A stretch of DNA of 64,000 nt, taken from assembly GCA_029866205.1 (NCBI GenBank), contig JARWZT010000020.1:19704-83703 (forward strand). The letters are read 5' to 3'. Position 1 is the stretch's first letter. Each line of letters opens with the position of its first letter. Shown here piece by piece: positions 57,915 through 64,000 of this stretch. The position numbers were made by a program, and so were the translations under genes. The stretch comes from Rhodoferax sp. (lineage in GTDB: Bacteria; Pseudomonadota; Gammaproteobacteria; Burkholderiales; Burkholderiaceae_C). A model generated the notes under the pieces. The model was not told the DNA's origin, searched no databases, and worked only from the letters and a program-made list of their open reading frames with translations.

Positions 57915-58027
57915 GCGGTCCGCGCAAGGCAATTCCCCTGGCTGGGCCGCAATGGCTTGGAAATGCGCCCCCGTTCCTATCCTGTTTTCTCACTTTGATT
58001 TACCCCTTCCGTTTTTTGGTTCGACTT

Positions 58028-59194
58028 ATGCGTTCTTTCATTGCCCTCGTCCTGGCGGCCTGTTGTTTTGCGGCTTCTGCCCAAATGCCACAGCCGCCAG
58101 AAATTGCTGCTCGCTCTTACTTGTTGCTTGACGTCACCGCCCAGCAGATCCTGGCATCCAAGGACATTGATTCGGCGATGGAGCCCGCCTCCCTGACCAA
58201 GCTAATGACCGCTTACCTGGTTTTTGACGCCCTGAAGTCAAAAAAGATCAGCCTGACGCAGACCTTGGGCGTGAGTGAGCGGGCCTGGAAAATGCCGGGT
58301 TCGCGCATGTTCATTGATCCCAAAATGCAGGTGCCGGTGGAGGACCTGATCAAGGGGATGGTGGTTCAGTCCGGCAACGATGCCACCATGGCGCTGGCCG
58401 AAGGGGTCGGAGGCGACCTTGCGCACTTTGTGCAAATGATGAACAACCAGGCGCAGTTGCTGGGCATGAAGTCCACCAGCTACAAAAACCCCGAAGGCCT
58501 CACCGAACCCGGTCACAGCACGACCGCGCGGGACCTGGGAACGCTGGCCACCCGGTTGATGGCAGATTTCCCTGAATACATGGGCTACTACGCCATCAAG
58601 AAATACCGCTATCCCGGCACACCAGCGGCCAACGACAACAACCGCAATTTGCTGCTGCTCCGCGATCCGAGCGTTGACGGATTAAAAACCGGCTACACCG
58701 AGGCGGCAGGGTATTGCATGGTGGCTACCGCCAAGCGCGACTACCCCGGTCTGGCCACCGCCGGCACAACGGCTGGCAGCCGACGTCTTTTGTCCATCGT
58801 CCTAGGCACCGCCAATGAAAACGCGCGTGCCAACGAATCTCAGAAATTGCTCAACTGGGGCTACACCGCTTTTGAGCCGGTCAAGCTCTTCGATGCCGGG
58901 CAGGCCGTGCTGACGGCCAAAGTCTGGAAAGGCGATGCGAGCAGCGTAAAGGTCGGTCGCCCGGAGTCCGTGGTTGTGGTGCTGCCGGCAGGAAGCGGTG
59001 CCAAACTGACCACCGAAATTGTGCGGACGGAGCCCTTGCTCGCGCCGGTGCGCCAAGGACAAACCGTGGCCTCGCTGCGTGTTTTGGTGGCGGGCAATGT
59101 CTTCACGGAGTTGCCCTTGCAGGCCCTGGACGGGGTCGGGCAGGCCGGGGTGATCGGCCGTGCATGGGACGCGTTGCGGCTCTGGATTCGCTGA
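58028..59194 (+). CDS. dacC: D-alanyl-D-alanine carboxypeptidase (PBP5/6 family)
   Basis: A 388-residue penicillin-binding carboxypeptidase trimming the terminal D-Ala of peptidoglycan stem peptides in the periplasm. Signal peptide about 1-19 (ASA cleavage). SxxK is Ser55-Lys58 in ASLTK, SGN is in VVQSGNDA, and KTG is in DGLKTGYTEAAG. The PBP5-type C-terminal beta domain is followed by an amphipathic end (IGRAWDALRLWIR) for membrane attachment. The frame is open upstream, but ATG 58028 fits the signal peptide. The paralogue letter (dacA or dacC) is uncertain. Confidence 0.92.
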   Translation: MRSFIALVLAACCFAASAQMPQPPEIAARSYLLLDVTAQQILASKDIDSAMEPASLTKLMTAYLVFDALKSKKISLTQTLGVSERAWKMPGSRMFIDPKMQVPVEDLIKGMVVQSGNDATMALAEGVGGDLAHFVQMMNNQAQLLGMKSTSYKNPEGLTEPGHSTTARDLGTLATRLMADFPEYMGYYAIKKYRYPGTPAANDNNRNLLLLRDPSVDGLKTGYTEAAGYCMVATAKRDYPGLATAGTTAGSRRLLSIVLGTANENARANESQKLLNWGYTAFEPVKLFDAGQAVLTAKVWKGDASSVKVGRPESVVVVLPAGSGAKLTTEIVRTEPLLAPVRQGQTVASLRVLVAGNVFTELPLQALDGVGQAGVIGRAWDALRLWIR

Positions 59195-59217
59195 TATCAC
59201 TGCCCAAGCTTCGCGTT

Positions 59218-59248
59218 TTGGCCGTACGGCAACCTGATCTGGTATATT
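59218..59248 (+). promoter_or_regulatory. Candidate promoter of the str operon
   Basis: TTGGCC (59218-59223) and TATATT (59243-59248) resemble -35 and -10 boxes, though the 19-base spacing is slightly long. The site is about 97 bases before rpsL. Confidence 0.4.
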
Positions 59249-59257
59249 AGAAGGCTT

Positions 59258-59272
59258 TTCGGAAATTCCGAA
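59258..59272 (+). repeat. Palindrome in the rpsL leader
   Basis: TTCGGAA (59258-59264) and TTCCGAA (59266-59272) are exact reverse complements around one base, just after the predicted start of transcription. It may be a protein-binding palindrome or mark the 5' end of the mRNA. Confidence 0.35.
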
Positions 59273-59333
59273 GGGATTTACGTTTTCGAAGTTATTGAAT
59301 TTTGTTACCAAACGTTTAGGGACGTTTTTCTTT

Positions 59334-59339
59334 AGGAGG
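59334..59339 (+). promoter_or_regulatory. Strong ribosome binding site of rpsL
   Basis: AGGAGG stands 5 bases before GTG 59345 and fixes this non-ATG start. Confidence 0.8.
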
Positions 59340-59344
59340 CTTTA

Positions 59345-59722
59345 GTGCCAACCATCAACCAACTAGTGCGTCAGGGGCGCGAGGTCGAGACGATCAAATC
59401 AAAGAGTCCTGCGATGCAGAACTCTCCCCAACGACGTGGCGTGTGCACCCGTGTGTACACCACCACTCCCAAGAAGCCCAATTCCGCTCTGCGTAAAGTT
59501 GCCAAAGTGCGCTTGACCAACGGTTTTGAGGTGATTTCCTACATCGGCGGCGAAGGCCACAACCTGCAGGAACACAGCGTGGTGCTGGTTCGTGGTGGTC
59601 GTGTCAAGGATTTGCCTGGTGTGCGTTACCACATCGTGCGCGGTTCGCTCGATTTGCAAGGCGTGAAAGACCGCAAGCAGTCGCGCTCCAAATACGGTGC
59701 AAAGCGGCCCAAGGCCAAATAA
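59345..59722 (+). CDS. rpsL: 30S ribosomal protein S12
   Basis: A 125-residue decoding-centre protein of standard length, starting with GTG. The [16 protein letters not shown] segment with the lysines that matter for streptomycin sensitivity is intact, as is [13 protein letters not shown]. First gene of the str operon, followed by rpsG after a 170-base gap containing hairpins. The gene before it is a D,D-carboxypeptidase rather than rpoC. Confidence 0.98.
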   Translation: MPTINQLVRQGREVETIKSKSPAMQNSPQRRGVCTRVYTTTPKKPNSALRKVAKVRLTNGFEVISYIGGEGHNLQEHSVVLVRGGRVKDLPGVRYHIVRGSLDLQGVKDRKQSRSKYGAKRPKAK

Positions 59723-59724
59723 AT

Positions 59725-59743
59725 CGGGGTTTCCCCGGTTTTT
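59725..59743 (+). terminator. Short hairpin with T-run after rpsL
   Basis: CGGGG (59725-59729) pairs with CCCCG (59733-59737) around TTT and is followed by GTTTTTG. It begins 3 bases after the rpsL stop. The stem is only 5 bp, so partial attenuation or a 3'-end processing site is more likely than full termination, since rpsG and fusA follow. Confidence 0.5.
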
Positions 59744-59833
59744 GAAATTAAATAGGTGCTGTCTCCCGCGTGGCGCGGTGATGCAGCGTAGTGACCCGAA
59801 GCGCAAAATTGTTTGTGTGGGTCGAGTAAGTGG

Positions 59834-59847
59834 GAGTCACATGACTC
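59834..59847 (+). promoter_or_regulatory. Hairpin in the rpsL-rpsG gap, possible S7 control site
   Basis: GAGTCA (59834-59839) and TGACTC (59842-59847) are perfect reverse complements, extendable by a wobble and a G-C pair. In E. coli S7 represses its own operon by binding the rpsL-rpsG junction; this unusually long 170-base junction could serve likewise (inference). Confidence 0.35.
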
Positions 59848-59892
59848 TCGCGGTGTCTGCAAAGATGCCAACTGAAGCAAAGAGGTGAAAAA

Positions 59893-60366
59893 ATGCCACG
59901 TCGTCGCGAAGTCCCTAAACGTGAAATCCTGCCGGATCCTAAATTCGGCAATGTCGAGCTGTCCAAATTCATGAACGTGATCATGGAAGGCGGCAAAAAA
60001 GCGGTCGCTGAGCGCATTATTTATGGCGCGCTCGAGCAGATCGAAAAGAAGCACCCTGGCAAAGACCCGCTGGAAGCCTTTACGGTTGCCATCAACAACG
60101 TCAAGCCCATGGTGGAAGTGAAATCCCGCCGCGTCGGTGGTGCCAACTACCAAGTGCCCGTGGAAGTGCGTCCCGTGCGCCGTTTGGCACTCAGCATGCG
60201 CTGGATCAAGGAAGCCGCACGCAAGCGTGGTGAAAAATCCATGGCGCTGCGTTTGGCCAACGAGTTGCTTGAGGCCACCGAAGGCCGCGGCGGCGCAATG
60301 AAAAAGCGTGACGAAGTTCACCGCATGGCAGAGGCCAACAAGGCGTTTTCGCACTTCCGCTTCTAA
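59893..60366 (+). CDS. rpsG: 30S ribosomal protein S7
   Basis: A 157-residue primary 16S-binding protein of the 30S head, of normal length; [19 protein letters not shown] and the C-terminal [15 protein letters not shown] are conserved. GAGG lies just before its ATG. Second gene of the str operon; fusA begins 143 bases later. Confidence 0.98.
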   Translation: MPRRREVPKREILPDPKFGNVELSKFMNVIMEGGKKAVAERIIYGALEQIEKKHPGKDPLEAFTVAINNVKPMVEVKSRRVGGANYQVPVEVRPVRRLALSMRWIKEAARKRGEKSMALRLANELLEATEGRGGAMKKRDEVHRMAEANKAFSHFRF

Positions 60367-60509
60367 AAAGCGGTTTTTGCAGCCCTTGGGCGGCTAGTGC
60401 GGCGGCAGTGTCACAACACCGTCGCCGCATTGCGCTAACTTCAAAGGTTGCCTGTGGCGCCGCATTGTGCGGGCCGCATTTCAAGATACAGATCAACGAA
60501 GGATCCACC

Positions 60510-62612
60510 ATGGCTCGCCATACCCCCATTGAGCGCTACCGCAACATCGGTATCTCAGCGCACATCGACGCCGGTAAAACCACCACTACCGAGCGCGTAC
60601 TTTTTTACACCGGCGTGAACCACAAGATTGGTGAAGTTCACGACGGCGCGGCCACCATGGACTGGATGGAGCAAGAGCAAGAGCGTGGTATCACCATTAC
60701 CTCTGCGGCTACCACCTGCTTCTGGAAAGGCATGGACAAGTCCTTGCCCGAGCACCGCATCAACATCATTGACACCCCTGGACACGTGGACTTCACCATT
60801 GAAGTTGAGCGTTCCATGCGTGTGCTCGACGGCGCTTGCATGGTTTACTGCGCAGTCGGCGGCGTGCAGCCCCAGTCCGAGACCGTGTGGCGCCAGGCCA
60901 ACAAGTACAAAGTGCCACGCTTGGCCTTTGTGAACAAGATGGACCGTACCGGTGCCAACTTCTTCAAGGTCGTGGACCAGATGAAACTGCGCCTGAAGGC
61001 CAGCCCTGTCCCCATGGTGATCCCAATCGGTGCCGAAGAAAACTTCACCGGCGTGGTTGACTTGCTCAAGATGAAAGCCATCATCTGGGACGAAGCTTCG
61101 CAAGGTATGTTGTTTGACTACCGTGACATCCCGGCCGAATTGGTCGAGTTGGCCAAAGAGTGGCGCGAGAAAATGGTCGAGGCCGCTGCTGAAGCCACCG
61201 AAGAGCTGATGAACAAGTACTTGGAAGAGGGCGACCTCACCGAAGAAGAGATCAAGTTCGGTATCCGCAAGCGCACCATAGCCAGCGAAATCCAGCCCAT
61301 GTATTGCGGTTCGGCCTTCAAGAACAAAGGCGTGCAGCGTATGTTGGACGCGGTGATCGAATTCATGCCTTCGCCTGTGGACATTCCACCCGTGAGCGGC
61401 ATGGACGAAGACGAAGCCCCCGTCGTGCGCCAAGCCAGCGACACCGAGAAGTTCTCGGCACTCGCATTCAAGCTGATGACCGACCCGTTCGTGGGCCAGC
61501 TGACCTTCGTGCGCGTTTATTCGGGCGTTCTGACCAAGGGCGACACGGTGTTTAACCCGATTCGCGGCAAGAAAGAGCGTATCGGCCGTATCGTGCAAAT
61601 GCACGCCAACAACCGCGAAGAAGTGAGCGAAATTGTTGCAGGCGACATCGCTGCCTGTATCGGGTTGAAAGACGTGACCACCGGCGAGACTTTGTGCGAC
61701 CCAGCAGCCATCGTGATGCTTGAGCGCATGGTGTTCCCTGAGCCTGTGATTACCCAGGCTGTGGAACCAAAAACCAAGGCCGACCAGGAAAAAATGGGCA
61801 TCGCTTTGCAACGTCTGGCGCAGGAAGATCCGTCTTTCCGCGTCAAGACCGACGAAGAGTCTGGCCAAACCCTGATCGCCGGTATGGGCGAGCTGCACTT
61901 GGAAATTATTGTCGACCGCATGAAGCGCGAATTTGGCGTTGAGGCCAACGTGGGCAAGCCCCAGGTGTCCTACCGCGAAACCATCCGCAAGACAGTGGAA
62001 GACGCCGAAGGTAAGTTCGTGCGCCAGTCCGGTGGTAAGGGCCAGTACGGCCACGTGGTCTTGAAGATCGAACCCAACGAAGCCGGCAAGGGTGTCGAGT
62101 TCGTCGACGCCATCAAGGGCGGTGTGGTTCCTCGCGAATACATCCCCGCAGTGGAAAAAGGCATTCACGAAGCAGTGACCCAAGGCGTGCTCGCCGGATA
62201 CCCAGTGGTTGACGTCAAGGTCACGCTGCATTTCGGCTCATACCACGACGTTGACTCCAACGAATTGGCGTTCAAGATGGCCGCAATCTTTGGTTTTAAA
62301 GAAGGCTGCCGCAAGGCCGGTCCCGTAATTCTGGAGCCCATGATGGCTGTGGAAGTGGAAACGCCAGAAGACTACGCCGGCAACGTGATGGGCGATCTGG
62401 CCTCACGCCGCGGTATGGTTCAGGGCATGGAAGACATGGTCGGTGGCGGCAAAGCCATCAAGGCCGAAGTCCCCTTGTCCGAAATGTTTGGCTACTCCAC
62501 CACCCTGCGCTCCATGTCGCAAGGTCGCGCCACCTACACGATGGAATTCAAGCATTACTCGGAAGCCCCGCGCAATGTGTCTGAAGCCATCATGGCGGCA
62601 AGGGCAAAGTAA
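60510..62612 (+). CDS. fusA: Translation elongation factor G
   Basis: A 700-residue translocase GTPase. G-domain motifs: [13 protein letters not shown] (P-loop), [12 protein letters not shown] (switch I), DTPGHVDF (switch II), NKMD. Domains II-V are complete to the family C-terminus. ATG 60510 follows GAAGGATCC; an in-frame start at 60408 is not conserved. Confidence 0.98.
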   Translation: MARHTPIERYRNIGISAHIDAGKTTTTERVLFYTGVNHKIGEVHDGAATMDWMEQEQERGITITSAATTCFWKGMDKSLPEHRINIIDTPGHVDFTIEVERSMRVLDGACMVYCAVGGVQPQSETVWRQANKYKVPRLAFVNKMDRTGANFFKVVDQMKLRLKASPVPMVIPIGAEENFTGVVDLLKMKAIIWDEASQGMLFDYRDIPAELVELAKEWREKMVEAAAEATEELMNKYLEEGDLTEEEIKFGIRKRTIASEIQPMYCGSAFKNKGVQRMLDAVIEFMPSPVDIPPVSGMDEDEAPVVRQASDTEKFSALAFKLMTDPFVGQLTFVRVYSGVLTKGDTVFNPIRGKKERIGRIVQMHANNREEVSEIVAGDIAACIGLKDVTTGETLCDPAAIVMLERMVFPEPVITQAVEPKTKADQEKMGIALQRLAQEDPSFRVKTDEESGQTLIAGMGELHLEIIVDRMKREFGVEANVGKPQVSYRETIRKTVEDAEGKFVRQSGGKGQYGHVVLKIEPNEAGKGVEFVDAIKGGVVPREYIPAVEKGIHEAVTQGVLAGYPVVDVKVTLHFGSYHDVDSNELAFKMAAIFGFKEGCRKAGPVILEPMMAVEVETPEDYAGNVMGDLASRRGMVQGMEDMVGGGKAIKAEVPLSEMFGYSTTLRSMSQGRATYTMEFKHYSEAPRNVSEAIMAARAK

Positions 62613-62617
62613 TTGCT

Positions 62618-62692
62618 TTGCGGAACAGATCTTTAGCTCTGTCCCCGACTGATTAGATAGGTTTGCGGGACAGGTCTTTAGCTCCGACCCCA
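62618..62692. repeat. REP-like duplicated hairpin unit between fusA and tuf
   Basis: Two imperfect copies of a 30-base unit at 62618-62647 and 62663-62692 (period 45): TTTGCGG, then ACAG/ACAG, TCTTTAGCTC and CCCC. The left half of copy 2 (GGGACAG) is the perfect complement of the right half of copy 1 (CTGTCCC), so alternative hairpins can form. On the minus strand the unit begins GGGGTCGGAGCTAAAGACC, like scattered GGGGTC-type REP elements. Confidence 0.6.
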
Positions 62693-62809
62693 ACGAAAAG
62701 TTAGAAGTTGTCTGCGACGGTATGCCATCTCGTGCCCGTGCGAGGTGAATCAGCAATACCGTGCAGACGTTAAATCACACACGGGACTTAGCTCTTTTGG
62801 AGAATTTAT

Positions 62810-64000
<1,191 letters not shown>

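Noticed and set aside
60555..62231. 558-codon open frame on the minus strand across fusA
   Set aside because: Antisense shadow of a strongly conserved gene in GC-rich DNA; histidine/leucine-rich translation with no recognisable domain.

Overview
The window reads as a chromosomal segment of a Burkholderiales bacterium, most likely family Comamonadaceae (Rhodoferax/Polaromonas-like). This is inferred from the GC-rich coding sequence, the PhaM-type polyhydroxyalkanoate granule protein, the SHP/diheme cytochrome/cytochrome b cluster, and the gatCAB/mreBCD/mrdA and str-operon neighbourhoods. It is mostly core genome and very densely coded. I saw no tRNA, rRNA, IS element, prophage or CRISPR array.

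Layout. 1-7600: end of class II fructose-bisphosphate aldolase, then purine synthesis (purC; purE-purK overlapping by 4 bases), a YbbN/CnoX-type thioredoxin-TPR protein, Sua5/TsaC, a FIST sensor-domain protein and a PhaM-like protein. 7800-13200: a MATE exporter, an inward-rectifier-type K+ channel, a LysR regulator divergent from a small membrane protein across a perfect 10-bp inverted repeat, a metallophosphoesterase and a TetR regulator. 13200-19800: amino-acid catabolism, with an ArgP-like LysR divergent from a DadA-like D-amino-acid dehydrogenase, and a second LysR divergent from a beta-alanine/omega-amino-acid:pyruvate transaminase plus methylmalonate/malonate-semialdehyde dehydrogenase. 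19900-28300: a small winged-helix protein with a membrane partner, the ABC-F ATPase Uup, a glutaryl-CoA dehydrogenase/CaiB-type CoA-transferase unit, a DUF3047-like lipoprotein and RadA.

28500-35600: a branched-chain amino-acid ABC transporter in which LivM and LivG are one polypeptide, followed by the SHP, diheme cytochrome c and cytochrome b electron-transfer set. 35600-39200: a glutamine-synthetase-family enzyme and exonuclease III, whose start codon shares two bases with the divergent pyrE start, then a YitT-like protein. 39200-47200: gatCAB (minus strand) divergent from mreBCD-mrdA (plus strand). 47200-47900: an AT-rich patch with a small BamE-domain protein where rodA might have been expected.

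47900-55040: a minus-strand run (TSUP permease, GMC oxidoreductase, enoyl-CoA hydratase, MarC, SDR, CorA, HemB). The 319-base gap between hemB and the HemJ-like gene contains a plus-strand terminator with no upstream plus-strand gene to serve. With the hairpins before it, this suggests a small RNA or an attenuated hemJ leader, and I rate it the best candidate for an undescribed element. 55350-64000: hemJ, a VanZ-family gene, a thioredoxin-like ferredoxin, an alpha/beta hydrolase, a D,D-carboxypeptidase and the str operon rpsL-rpsG-fusA-tuf, with a REP-like repeated hairpin between fusA and tuf. The window stops exactly at the tuf stop codon.

Functions are assigned by reading motifs and family resemblance only; no database search or folding program was run.
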